Shown: positions 20,432 to 28,703 of the stretch, in pieces
How the letters are laid out: each line of letters starts with the position of its first letter
Numbering within the stretch: position 1 is the stretch's first letter
Assembly (NCBI RefSeq): GCF_032814565.1
Contig: NZ_CP136521.1
Span: forward strand, 2,204,501-2,268,500
DNA length: 64,000 nucleotides
From: Hwangdonia lutea
Lineage (GTDB): Bacteria; Bacteroidota; Bacteroidia; Flavobacteriales; Flavobacteriaceae
Direction of reading: 5' to 3'
Translations under genes and position numbers: made by a program
Notes under the pieces: generated by a model
What the model was told of the DNA's origin: nothing
Database searches by the model: none
What the model saw: the letters and a program-made list of their open reading frames with translations, nothing else

Positions 20432-20655
20432 AATATTTTAAACCTCTTGTGCATTTTGAAAAAAGTCTGTCAATTCGAGTGAATTTTACGATTGGAATAA
20501 GTAAAATTTGTATCGAGAATAAGAATTTTAACTTGAAATTGATTCTCGATAGTTCTACAGAACTTGCCGAAGTACTATTTTTCGTACCTCAAAATCACTC
20601 GAATTGACATATTGATATTTTTTCTATTCAAAATGCACAACGGGTTAATATTTTA
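20432..20655. repeat. 9-bp direct repeat flanking the MITE-like element
   Basis: AATATTTTA occurs at 20432-20440 and again at 20647-20655, exactly outside the terminal inverted repeats. This is what a target-site duplication made by a transposase looks like, although the AT-rich sequence weakens it as evidence on its own. Confidence 0.6.
20441..20646. mobile_element. MITE-like palindromic element, 206 bp
   Basis: Ends are 20-bp terminal inverted repeats with 18 matches (20441-20460, AACCTCTTGTGCATTTTGAA, against the complement of 20627-20646). A perfect 15-bp inner inverted repeat follows (20468-20482 with 20595-20609), and a 10-bp hairpin TATCGAGAAT/ATTCTCGATA lies inside. There is no ORF. 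The 9-bp direct repeat outside supports transposition. It would be moved in trans by a transposase not present in this window. Confidence 0.65.
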
Positions 20656-20661
20656 ATAAAT

Positions 20662-20693
20662 AAAAGCTTCATAATTTTTTATGAAGCTTTTTT
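20662..20693 (+). terminator. Terminator, probably gltA's own
   Basis: Perfect 12-bp stem (AAAAGCTTCATA 20662-20673 with 20680-20691) and T-run. If the 206-bp element and one 9-bp repeat are removed, this terminator would sit about 20 nt after the gltA stop, the same spacing as for eno. Confidence 0.85.
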
Positions 20694-20763
20694 GTTTTCA
20701 TTGAAGAATAAATAATAAAATAATATTTTTGATGGGAATATCTAAAAAAAAGAATATATTTTT

Positions 20764-20771
20764 TACGTTTG
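20764..20771 (+). promoter_or_regulatory. -7 box 4 nt before the DDAH-like start codon
   Basis: TACGTTTG matches TAnnTTTG; only four bases (CATC) separate it from the ATG at 20776. The predicted start site falls on or next to the A of ATG, so the mRNA should be leaderless. Confidence 0.55.
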
Positions 20772-20775
20772 CATC

Positions 20776-21690
20776 ATGTTGAAATTGAATATTAAAAATG
20801 AAACCTCTCGATTGAGAGCCGTTGTTTTAGGAACCGCAGAAAGCAACGGGCCGACACCTAAGGTTGAGGATTGTTACGACCCTAAAAGCATCGAACATGT
20901 TTTGGCGGGCACCTATCCCAAAGAAGCCGATATGGTTAAAGAAATGGAAGTTGTGGCTACTGTTTTTAAAAAATATGAGGTCGAGGTGTACCGACCAAAA
21001 GTGATAAAAGACTGCAATCAAATATTCTCGCGCGATATCGCTTTTGTAATTGAAGATAAGATGATACGTGCCAATATTCTTCCAAATCGGGAAGAAGAGG
21101 TACACGCCATCGATTATATCTGGAACCAAGTGGCCGAAGAAAACAGAATTATTTTGCCCGAAGCATGCCATGTGGAAGGCGGCGATGTAATGCCTTGGAA
21201 CGATTATATTTTTATAGGGACCTACTCCGGTGCCGATTACCCAGATTATATCACGGCACGTACCAACACCAATGCTGTAACGGCCATAAAAGAGTTGTTT
21301 CCAAACAAGATGGTAAAGGCTTTCGAACTTAGAAAATCAAACACCAACCCCAAAGAAAACGCACTGCATTTAGATTGTTGTTTTCAGCCCATTGGAACCA
21401 ACAAAGCCATTTTACATAAAAACGGATTTTTAGTAGAAAGCGAATACGAGTGGTTATTGAATTTTTTCGGGAAGGACAATGTGTTTGAAATTACCAAAGA
21501 CGAAATGTACCACATGAACAGTAACGTGTTTTCAATTTCTGAAGAGGTTATTATTTCCGAACAAAACTTTACCCGATTAAACACCTGGTTGCGCCAACAA
21601 GGATTTACGGTTGAAGAAGTCCCCTATGCCGAAATAGCAAAACAGGAAGGTTTGCTGCGCTGTTCAACATTGCCTTTGATTAGGGATTGA
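20776..21690 (+). CDS. Dimethylarginine dimethylaminohydrolase/arginine deiminase-like enzyme
   Basis: Member of the guanidine-modifying (amidinotransferase) superfamily; likely hydrolyses a guanidino compound such as methylarginine or arginine to citrulline plus amine. 304 residues. The triad elements are visible: EGGD (about residues 136-139), the His in ALHLDCCF and the C-terminal nucleophile Cys in LLRCSTLPL. The second hydrolase of this superfamily (CtlX-like) lies 900 bp on, and the orphan cassette now separates the two. Exact substrate is not readable from sequence. Confidence 0.8.
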   Translation: MLKLNIKNETSRLRAVVLGTAESNGPTPKVEDCYDPKSIEHVLAGTYPKEADMVKEMEVVATVFKKYEVEVYRPKVIKDCNQIFSRDIAFVIEDKMIRANILPNREEEVHAIDYIWNQVAEENRIILPEACHVEGGDVMPWNDYIFIGTYSGADYPDYITARTNTNAVTAIKELFPNKMVKAFELRKSNTNPKENALHLDCCFQPIGTNKAILHKNGFLVESEYEWLLNFFGKDNVFEITKDEMYHMNSNVFSISEEVIISEQNFTRLNTWLRQQGFTVEEVPYAEIAKQEGLLRCSTLPLIRD

Positions 21691-21699
21691 TTTTGGAGA

Positions 21700-21835
21700 G
21701 GTTCGTTTAATGGTTTTGTGGATGATTAGTGGCGGTTTTGTGTGCGAGGATTTTCCGCAGGAAAATCAGACGTAACAAAATTGCAACGGTTTTTGTTTAA
21801 GCACTAAAATAGCAATTAATTTTATACCGTGTTGT
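21700..21835 (-). repeat. 3' border element of cassette A
   Basis: Conserved with 35503-35636: outer block GGTTCGTTTAA, then ATGATTAGTGGC (21722-21733), a central hairpin GATTTTCC/GGAAAATC (21749-21756 with 21760-21767), and the inner end AATTAAT...CGTGTTGT just at the stop codon of the ORF. The middle sequence differs from copy B, but the layout and the hairpin are kept. Confidence 0.65.
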
Positions 21836-22391
21836 TACACGTTTTTATTCCTCTAAATATTGTATTAAGTTCTATTTCTCTTATTTCAATTCCGTCCATA
21901 TTGTGAATTTTTTGGCCAAAAAGTTTATTCCAAAAACCTCTTTTTGTAAAATCATACGACAAGTAAAAGTTCGGACTGTTTTCAGAAATATACAGTTTGG
22001 ATTTCAAAATCTTTTTGTCTTTAATAATCTGAACTTCCTTTCCTTTTAATTCGCTTGTGAGAATTGAGAGAACTCCATTCCGATTTCGTTCATTATATTC
22101 CAAAGCTGGCTCTCCATAGCTTTCGTCTGGTGTAAAATCATACTTGTAAAAATATTCGCTGAAAACATATTCATTATAGCCAGGAACTGTCGGATTATAA
22201 ATATGAAGATAAATCAGTTTATTTTCTTTTAAAAAATACCCAACTTGTATTTCGGTTAGAGAGTTTTTATCAGTCGATTTGAATGTTTCAATTTCCGTTT
22301 CATTTACTAATTCAAAAGTTGGATTATCAAATTGTCCGCTGTCAATTAAAATTCGGTTAATAAACTCTTTCCAATCTTTAATTTTTTGCAT
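21822..22391 (-). CDS. Orphan protein of cassette A, unknown function
   Basis: 189 residues, not recognised. Soluble, no signal peptide or membrane segment; rich in Asn, Lys, Glu and aromatic residues. Features seen: the N-terminus MQKIKDWKEFINRILIDSG, the segment TEIQVGYFLKENKLIYLHIY (beta-like), and the C-terminal TFRGIKTCNNTV-like end whose last codons belong to the shared 3' element. It stands alone on the minus strand between two plus-strand metabolic genes, with its own promoter. Immunity- or defence-type proteins are common in such positions, but nothing in the sequence proves it. Confidence 0.6.
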   Translation of the reverse strand: MQKIKDWKEFINRILIDSGQFDNPTFELVNETEIETFKSTDKNSLTEIQVGYFLKENKLIYLHIYNPTVPGYNEYVFSEYFYKYDFTPDESYGEPALEYNERNRNGVLSILTSELKGKEVQIIKDKKILKSKLYISENSPNFYLSYDFTKRGFWNKLFGQKIHNMDGIEIREIELNTIFRGIKTCNNTV

Positions 22392-22470
22392 TTTCTTGAT
22401 TTGGTCAAATGTGTTACAATGGCTTTAGGATATGAATGGTTGTTTTGAATTATTTATATCCACCGATAAA

Positions 22471-22501
22471 CGAAACTATCGTTTTATTCTCACAAAATCA
22501 A
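22471..22501 (-). promoter_or_regulatory. Promoter block of cassette A
   Basis: On the minus strand, TTG (22501-22499), 20-nt spacer, TAGTTTCG (22478-22471). The same arrangement, with nearly the same spacer, occurs in cassette B. TTCG instead of TTTG in the -7 box is shared by both. Confidence 0.55.
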
Positions 22502-22559
22502 GTTTTTTTATTCTTAACCAAATTCTGTTCTAATCGTATTTTTTAATATAAAATAGTTA

Positions 22560-22567
22560 TACTTTTG
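22560..22567 (+). promoter_or_regulatory. -7 box before ctlX-like gene
   Basis: TACTTTTG, exact TAnnTTTG match, 22 nt before the ATG at 22590. It lies outside cassette A, so the gene keeps its own promoter despite the inserted neighbour. Confidence 0.5.
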
Positions 22568-22589
22568 TGACTATAATGATTAAGTAATA

Positions 22590-23525
22590 ATGCAACAAAC
22601 CACAAATACTATTTTAATGATTCGTCCTATAAATTTTAGGATGAACGAGCAAACGGCCGTAAACAATTATTACCAAGAACCCATTGATGGTGTTTTGCCC
22701 GAAACTATAAACACCAAAGCACAAAAGGAGTTTGATGCCTATGTGGATAAACTAAGAGGCATTGGTGTGCATGTGGTGGTGGTAAACGATACCGAGGAGT
22801 TTGATACACCCGATTCTATTTTCCCGAACAACTGGATTTCGTTTCATGAAAACGGGAACGTTGGGTTATATCCCATGTTTGCAGAAAACAGGCGTTTGGA
22901 ACGACGTGAAGATGTTTTAACAACCTTGGAAGAGGAAGGGTTTGTAATCAATCATATAGTGGATTACACGAGTGCCGAAGAAGAGAATGTATTTCTTGAA
23001 GGTACTGGTAGCGTCATATTGGATCGGGTAAATCGTAAGGCTTATTGTGCGCTATCGGCTCGTGCCGATGAAGATTTGTTAATAGAATTTTGTGAGGATT
23101 TTGAATATACACCGGTAATTTTTACAGCATACCAAACCGTTGATAATAAGCGAAAGGCCATTTATCATACCAATGTTATGATGTGTTTGGGTGAAACTTT
23201 TGCCGTAATTTGCTTAGCTAGTATTGATGATAAAAAAGAACGTAAAAACGTCATTAAGCATTTAAAGGAAAACGGCAAAGAGATTATAGATATTAGCGAG
23301 GAGCAAGTTGCCAGTTTTGCGGGTAATATGTTACAGGTAAAAGGAACTGACGATGTGTTATATTTAATAATGAGCCAATCGGCTTATGATTCGCTTACAA
23401 AACATCAAATTGAAAAATTAGAAAAACATACTAAAATACTATCGAGTTCTTTGGATACTATTGAGGCTTGTGGTGGCGGTAGTGCCCGTTGCATGATGGC
23501 CGAGGTGTTTTTGCCTAAAAAATAA
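22590..23525 (+). CDS. ctlX: Citrulline utilisation hydrolase CtlX-like
   Basis: Guanidine-modifying superfamily hydrolase of 311 residues; the CtlX branch is linked to citrulline use in Francisella. Visible catalytic elements: PDSIFPNNW (substrate Asp/Asn), LEGTGSVILD (Glu), the His in YHTNVMMCLG and the nucleophile Cys in GGGSARCMMAEVF. Together with the DDAH-like gene it suggests a small arginine/citrulline degradation module. The symbol is by family resemblance. Confidence 0.78.
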   Translation: MQQTTNTILMIRPINFRMNEQTAVNNYYQEPIDGVLPETINTKAQKEFDAYVDKLRGIGVHVVVVNDTEEFDTPDSIFPNNWISFHENGNVGLYPMFAENRRLERREDVLTTLEEEGFVINHIVDYTSAEEENVFLEGTGSVILDRVNRKAYCALSARADEDLLIEFCEDFEYTPVIFTAYQTVDNKRKAIYHTNVMMCLGETFAVICLASIDDKKERKNVIKHLKENGKEIIDISEEQVASFAGNMLQVKGTDDVLYLIMSQSAYDSLTKHQIEKLEKHTKILSSSLDTIEACGGGSARCMMAEVFLPKK

Positions 23526-23537
23526 GATGGCAAATAG

Positions 23538-23646
23538 GTGCGTTAGGGATTGAGGCATTTGTTGGAGCTCGCCGACAAAGGAGGAAGCGACTGCCGAAAG
23601 CCCGACCCCGCTTCGAGAGCCTCAGCGAACAAGTGGGGTAACGCCC
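23538..23646. repeat. GC-rich structured intergenic element
   Basis: About 109 bp markedly richer in G and C than the surroundings, closed by GCGTTA 23540-23545 with TAACGC 23639-23644, with an inner ACCCC/GGGGT pairing. It lies between two convergent genes. The GCGTTAGGG...GGTAACGCCC frame resembles a repeat I have seen in other Flavobacteriaceae. Whether it is an RNA, a bidirectional terminator or a mobile remnant cannot be told here. Confidence 0.5.
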
Positions 23647-23676
23647 AAATTTTTAAAAATATTTGCTTAGCGAGAT

Positions 23677-25758
23677 TTAAGCTGTTGGTTTCGATTTTGG
23701 TAATTTTACATAAAATGTGCTGCCAACATCTGGGGTGCTTTCTACCCATATTTCACCGTTGTTGAGTTCGATTAACTCTTTGCAAATGGAAAGTCCTAAT
23801 CCGGTTCCTTTTTCGTTATTGGTGCCTAAGGTTGTAAAGGTGTTGCTTTTAAAGAGCTTGTTTAGGTTTTGTTTGGAAATGCCAACGCCTGTATCGGCAA
23901 TGCTAATAATGCAACTGCCATTACTAATGCGGTTTGAAATGGTAATGGTGTCGCCGCTATTGCTAAACTTTAAGGCGTTTGCCAGTAAATTTTGGATAAC
24001 AATTTCAAACATGCTTCTATCGGCATAAGCGAAGTCGCGCATTGAGCGATCTACAAGCGTAATGCCTTTGTTTTCCATACGTTGCTCGATGAGCTTAATT
24101 TTATCCTCAAAAACTTCTTGCACATCAAACAGGCTTGGTTTGGGTTCTAATGAATGCATTTGGGATTTGGACCAGTTTAATAAATTGAACAGTAATAAGG
24201 AGGCGCTATTGGCATTTTCGCTTAGCTCCGGAATTAAATTATCGAATTCTTCGCGCGAGAGCGAGCCATCTTTTAACAAATCTATAAACCCATTGATTGA
24301 CGATAGCGAATCTTTTAAATCGTGCGATACAATGGAAAACAACTTGTCTTTTACATTGTTTACGTTTTCAAGATGCTTGGTTTGTTCTTGAAAAGCTTCG
24401 TTTTGTAATTGAATTTTGATATTTTTTTCTTCAAGTTCTTGGGCGTATTTTATTCTATTATTTCGCTTTAAATAAACTAATATTAAAAAAGTGGAAACTA
24501 TAGCTAATGCGGCTAATAATGCATAAAAAATAAGTTTAAACCTATCGAATTGTTGTTTGCTTTCCGAAACGGCGACGTTGTTTACAGGCTCGGGTTTTAT
24601 GTCATTTTTTGGCGTTGTTTCTTCTTCTTTCCCAAAATCCGGGTCCAATTCAAGTTTGGCGACTTCATTGGTTTTAAGGTTAACATGTGCACTGTTTTCG
24701 TTTAACTCATTTTTTAATGTATAGTATTCGCGTTGCCAATCAAAGGCCCTATCAAATCTTTTTTTGGTAGAGTCGAGAACCTTCATGAGCTTATAGTGTC
24801 TTAACAGTTCTTTTTTGTTGTTGAGTTTTTTTGCAATGTCGCCCGCTTGCTGTAATTGCTTTTCGGCCAAAACCAGACGCCCTTGTTGTAAATTTAATTC
24901 ACCCAAATTGTTGAGCACGATTAAAAAACTGGACTTATCCTTACTTCGGATGTTTAAATTATAACCTTTTACCAGGTATCTTTCGGCTTTGTCAAAATCA
25001 TTGAATTTCAAGTATTCGCCGCCTAATTTTGGGTAAACCATTCTTCGGACGGAATCTCTGTTTACACGCTTGCTATTCAATATTTTTTCGTAATATTCAA
25101 TAGCTTTTCTATGTTCTTTTCTTGCCGAAAACAATTCAGCCAAATAACTATTAGACTCGTTTAAGCCTTTAATGTCATTTAATTGTTCTTGTATTTCTGC
25201 GGCTTTAAGGTAGTATTCAATAGCCTTATCTCGGGCATTAATATTGTAATACGCCTTAGCTAAATTGCTGTACGATAGTTTGAGTTCGTTGGTAAGGTTT
25301 CGTTTTTCTAACTCTTCAATGGCCGATAATGCATATTGAAGACCCAAAGCATAATTACCGCGTTTAATTTCCAGTAAACCAATACTGTTGTTAACTTTTG
25401 CAACCCCAACCACATCATTTAATTGACGAAACAACGCTTTCGATTTTTTGTAACCGTTAACCGCGTTTATGTAGTCGTTTTTGTTCGCATAAATTAAGGC
25501 TTTGTAAAATGCCACTTCGGCAATACCCTTATGGTAGTTAAGTTGGTTTGATAGTTTTTCGCTTTCAATAATATATTTAATAGCGCGATCAAAATCATTT
25601 GTTTCGTAAAGAAGTTTTATAAGTTTAAGTGACGTATCAACTTTTAAGCTGTCTTGATTTTGGAAAGCTAATTGTATAGAAAGACTGTCCAACTCTTTGG
25701 ATTGAGAATACCCCGAGCAGACAGACATAAATAAAAATAACGTAATTATTCTCCTCAT
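23677..25758 (-). CDS. TPR-sensor histidine kinase
   Basis: Membrane-bound sensor kinase of 693 residues. Order: signal peptide (MRRIITLFLFMSVCSGYS), periplasmic TPR array (about residues 25-370), one membrane helix near 410-430, a short coiled coil, HisKA with the phospho-acceptor in FSIVSHDLKDSLSSINGF (His about 477), and a HATPase domain with NLLANALKFSN, DTGVGISK and GTGLGLSICKEL. No response regulator gene is adjacent, so it is an orphan; TPRs suggest protein or peptide sensing. Complete and well preserved. Confidence 0.92.
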   Translation of the reverse strand: MRRIITLFLFMSVCSGYSQSKELDSLSIQLAFQNQDSLKVDTSLKLIKLLYETNDFDRAIKYIIESEKLSNQLNYHKGIAEVAFYKALIYANKNDYINAVNGYKKSKALFRQLNDVVGVAKVNNSIGLLEIKRGNYALGLQYALSAIEELEKRNLTNELKLSYSNLAKAYYNINARDKAIEYYLKAAEIQEQLNDIKGLNESNSYLAELFSARKEHRKAIEYYEKILNSKRVNRDSVRRMVYPKLGGEYLKFNDFDKAERYLVKGYNLNIRSKDKSSFLIVLNNLGELNLQQGRLVLAEKQLQQAGDIAKKLNNKKELLRHYKLMKVLDSTKKRFDRAFDWQREYYTLKNELNENSAHVNLKTNEVAKLELDPDFGKEEETTPKNDIKPEPVNNVAVSESKQQFDRFKLIFYALLAALAIVSTFLILVYLKRNNRIKYAQELEEKNIKIQLQNEAFQEQTKHLENVNNVKDKLFSIVSHDLKDSLSSINGFIDLLKDGSLSREEFDNLIPELSENANSASLLLFNLLNWSKSQMHSLEPKPSLFDVQEVFEDKIKLIEQRMENKGITLVDRSMRDFAYADRSMFEIVIQNLLANALKFSNSGDTITISNRISNGSCIISIADTGVGISKQNLNKLFKSNTFTTLGTNNEKGTGLGLSICKELIELNNGEIWVESTPDVGSTFYVKLPKSKPTA

Positions 25759-26177
25759 ACAATATCTAAATTACACCAATAACAAAGCAGTGATAATGAT
25801 ATAAAGTGCCTTATTTGAGGGAAATAAAGATTACTCTATTAAGTTGCAATATTTGTTTTAAATAGTCTTTAAATGTTGAATTAAATAGCTTTACAAAACA
25901 AAAGTTGTAAAAAGAGATACATAATGCTAATTTCTGCGTTTTAATACCAAAAAATCAGATAAAAAGAACAATGAAAATTTATGATAAAATCGACGAATAG
26001 ATTAACGGCATAAAAAATAGAAAAACGACACTTTTATCGACGAAATGCACTTTTAAATTTTTACTTTTAAAAGTATAATTGCTTTACATGGCATCAGACT
26101 TTTTATTTATTGGAATTATTTTGAACTTTATAAATTAATAAATATCCTATCTTTGCCCACTTAAAAAGTTATAGTAA
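25759..26177. other. 419-bp divergent promoter region (kinase/argS)
   Basis: No gene found. Very AT-rich, with a short direct repeat ATCGACGAA (around 25988 and 26036) and an inverted repeat CTTTTAAA/TTTAAAAG-type near 26050-26072. The argS promoter lies at its right end. The left end must hold the kinase promoter, but no clean box is visible. Confidence 0.5.
26121..26155 (+). promoter_or_regulatory. Promoter of argS
   Basis: TTG at 26121-26123 and TATCTTTG at 26148-26155, an exact -7 match with a rather long 24-nt spacer. The argS ATG is 22 nt downstream. Confidence 0.6.
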
Positions 26178-27965
26178 ATGAGCCTTCAGGAGATATTATC
26201 CAATCACGTAAAACAAGCTGTACAAAAAGCTTACAATTTAAATATTGATACGGTAGAATTTCAAGCCACCAGAAAAGAATTTGCTGGCGATATTACCGTT
26301 GTTATTTTCCCGATGCTGCGCTTTATAAAAGGAAACCCTGTGCAAATAGGGGAAACTGTTGGTAATTATTTAGTTGAACATGTTACTGAGGTTAAGGCGT
26401 TTAATGTTGTAAAAGGGTTTTTAAATATCGAGATAAACGATGTTTATTTCATGCGTTTTTTTAATGAGAGTCTTAAAGATGAAACTTTCGGGTTCTCAGC
26501 TATAAACAAAAATGAAAAGGCTGTAATGGTTGAGTATTCTTCGCCAAATACCAACAAACCATTGCATTTGGGACACGTAAGAAATAATTTATTGGGTTAC
26601 AGTGTTGCCGAAATTTTAAAAGCTTCGGGTAAAAAAGTATACAAAACGCAAATTATAAACGACAGAGGCATCCATATCTGTAAAAGTATGTTGGCTTGGA
26701 AGCGTTTTGGCAATGGCGAAACACCAGAAAGCACAGGTTTAAAAGGCGATAAATTGGTTGGTAATTACTATGTGAAGTTCGACCAAGAATATAAAAAAGA
26801 AATTGAAAGTTTAATTTCTAAAGGGCAGAGTGCCGAGGAAGCCAAAAAGAATGCACCAATTTTATTGGAAGCCCAAAACATGCTTTTAAAGTGGGAAGCT
26901 GGCGATGAAGAAACCGTTGCCCTTTGGAAAAAAATGAATGGTTGGGTTTATGATGGTTTTGATATTACCTATAAAAATTTAGGCGTCGATTTTGATACGC
27001 TATATTACGAAAGCGATACCTATTTGTTGGGTAAGGAGTTTGTTGAAGAAGGTTTAAAAACAGGTGTTTTTGAAGAGGCTGAAGATGGCTCGGTTTGGTG
27101 CGATTTAACCGAAGATGGTTTAGATAAAAAAATTGTACAACGTGCCGATGGTACAGCAGTTTATATGACGCAAGACATTGGTACGGCCATACAGCGTATA
27201 AAGGATTTTCCAGATGTTGGCGGTATGGTTTACACCGTTGGAAACGAACAAGATTACCATTTTCAGGTGCTGTTTTTAATTCTTAAAAAATTAGGATTCG
27301 ATTGGGCAAAAAACCTCTATCATTTAAGTTATGGTATGGTAGATTTACCTTCTGGAAAAATGAAAAGTAGAGAAGGAACCGTTGTTGATGCCGACGATTT
27401 AATTGATGACATGGCTAAAACCGCTGGTGAGATTTCAGAAGAATTAGGCAAACTTGATGGCTATTCTGAAACCGAAAAACAAGCACTTTACAAAACCATA
27501 GGTTTGGGCGCTTTAAAATATTACATTTTAAAAGTCGATCCTAAAAAACGAATTTTATTCGACCCCAAAGAATCCATAGATTTTCAAGGTAATACGGGGC
27601 CGTTTATTCAATATACCTATGCCAGAATTCAATCAATTATAAGAAAAGCAAATTTCGATTATTCAAATCCAAACAGCGCTATTGTTGAAAGGCCTTTACA
27701 CAGCAAAGAAAAAGAGCTTTTAAAACAACTTCAATTATTTCCCGAGGTTATTCAAAATGCCGCAACACAGCACAGTCCCGCATTAGTTGCCAATTATACC
27801 TACGAACTGGTAAAGACATTTAATTCATTTTATCAAAACGTGTCTATTTTAGGTGCCGATAACGAATTGGACAAAATATTTAGGGTGCAGCTTTCAAATA
27901 AAGTGGCTTTAACCATTAAAAATGCATTTAGCGTTTTAGGAATTCAGGTTCCGGAAAGGATGTAA
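26178..27965 (+). CDS. argS: Arginyl-tRNA synthetase
   Basis: Class I synthetase charging tRNA-Arg. 595 residues. N-terminal Add-1 domain, the HIGH-equivalent HLGH in PNTNKPLHLGHVRNN, the KMSKS-equivalent in LPSGKMKSREGTVV, and the C-terminal anticodon-binding DALR domain. Followed 61 nt later by the SprT-like gene. Confidence 0.97.
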   Translation: MSLQEILSNHVKQAVQKAYNLNIDTVEFQATRKEFAGDITVVIFPMLRFIKGNPVQIGETVGNYLVEHVTEVKAFNVVKGFLNIEINDVYFMRFFNESLKDETFGFSAINKNEKAVMVEYSSPNTNKPLHLGHVRNNLLGYSVAEILKASGKKVYKTQIINDRGIHICKSMLAWKRFGNGETPESTGLKGDKLVGNYYVKFDQEYKKEIESLISKGQSAEEAKKNAPILLEAQNMLLKWEAGDEETVALWKKMNGWVYDGFDITYKNLGVDFDTLYYESDTYLLGKEFVEEGLKTGVFEEAEDGSVWCDLTEDGLDKKIVQRADGTAVYMTQDIGTAIQRIKDFPDVGGMVYTVGNEQDYHFQVLFLILKKLGFDWAKNLYHLSYGMVDLPSGKMKSREGTVVDADDLIDDMAKTAGEISEELGKLDGYSETEKQALYKTIGLGALKYYILKVDPKKRILFDPKESIDFQGNTGPFIQYTYARIQSIIRKANFDYSNPNSAIVERPLHSKEKELLKQLQLFPEVIQNAATQHSPALVANYTYELVKTFNSFYQNVSILGADNELDKIFRVQLSNKVALTIKNAFSVLGIQVPERM

Positions 27966-28026
27966 TATTTCTTTTGAATAAAAGAAGTATCCATAAAATA
28001 ACTGCATAAGATTTAACTATTATCGA

Positions 28027-28626
28027 ATGATGCAACATCAGCTAAAAGATTATATTCCACAAGGGGCGATACCACAAGTTTTAAAACTTTTAGAGCACGA
28101 TAATTTAACGGTTAAAATTAAAAACGAACGTAAAACCCGCCATGGCGATTATAAGCAACTGCCCAACGGAAAGCATCAAATTACTATAAACTCCAATTTA
28201 AATATCTATCGATTTTTAATCACTTTAATACACGAAATTGCTCATTTTGAAGCTTTCAAAACACATGGTAAATTTATTAAACCCCACGGTTTGGAGTGGA
28301 AACACACGTTTCAGCATTTAATGTTACCATTTTTAAATCCCAATATTTTTCCGAGTGATTTGTTGCCACTTTTAGCAAAACATTTTAAAAACCCAAAAGC
28401 GAGTAGCGATACCGATGTTAAATTAGCCTTGGCTTTAAAGCAATTTGACGCGCCAAACAATAAAACCTATGTTTTTGAGGTGCCTTTGGGACAAGCTTTT
28501 AAATTGTATAACGGTAAAATATTTAAAAAAGGCAGTAAACGAGTAAAACGCTACGAATGCGTTGAGGTTAAAACAGGAAAGTTGTATCTTTTCAACCCGA
28601 ATGCTGAGGTAGAATTATTAAATTGA
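28027..28626 (+). CDS. SprT-like zinc metalloprotein
   Basis: 199 residues with an N-terminal SprT-like domain: metal/catalytic motif HEIAHFEAF (about residues 75-83, HExxH form) and a further conserved stretch KPHGLEWKHTF. In eukaryotes the Spartan relatives cleave DNA-protein crosslinks; bacterial roles are unclear. Its co-direction with argS may be operonic. The C-terminal ~90 residues carry KNGSKRVKRYECVEVKTGK-like basic sequence (seen as KGSKRVKRYECVEV) but lack a clear CxxC zinc ribbon. Confidence 0.75.
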   Translation: MMQHQLKDYIPQGAIPQVLKLLEHDNLTVKIKNERKTRHGDYKQLPNGKHQITINSNLNIYRFLITLIHEIAHFEAFKTHGKFIKPHGLEWKHTFQHLMLPFLNPNIFPSDLLPLLAKHFKNPKASSDTDVKLALALKQFDAPNNKTYVFEVPLGQAFKLYNGKIFKKGSKRVKRYECVEVKTGKLYLFNPNAEVELLN

Positions 28627-28703
28627 TGTCATTCCTGCGAATTTCGGAATCCTATTAAATAGAAACTAAAATAAGATACCTTCATACGAGGGTATAAAAA
28701 AAC

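Larger units (their letters stand above)
21700..22505 (-). mobile_element. Candidate single-gene cassette A
   Basis: Unit on the minus strand made of a promoter block (22471-22505), an untranslated region, an orphan ORF and a ~136-bp 3' element (21700-21835). Its borders match those of the unit at 35503-36487, while the ORFs are unrelated. TTCGTTTA occurs inverted near both ends (21702-21709 and the complement of 22467-22474). It splits two hydrolase genes without damaging either. The mobile nature is inferred. Confidence 0.45.

Noticed and set aside
21700-22505. True integron cassette
   Set aside because: No integrase, no array, own promoter, and the R-box consensus (RYYYAAC/GTTRRRY) is not matched at both sites; kept only as a resemblance.
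25980-26045. Direct repeat ATCGACGAA before argS as an operator
   Set aside because: Only two short copies in very AT-rich DNA, no symmetry, no matching regulator nearby.
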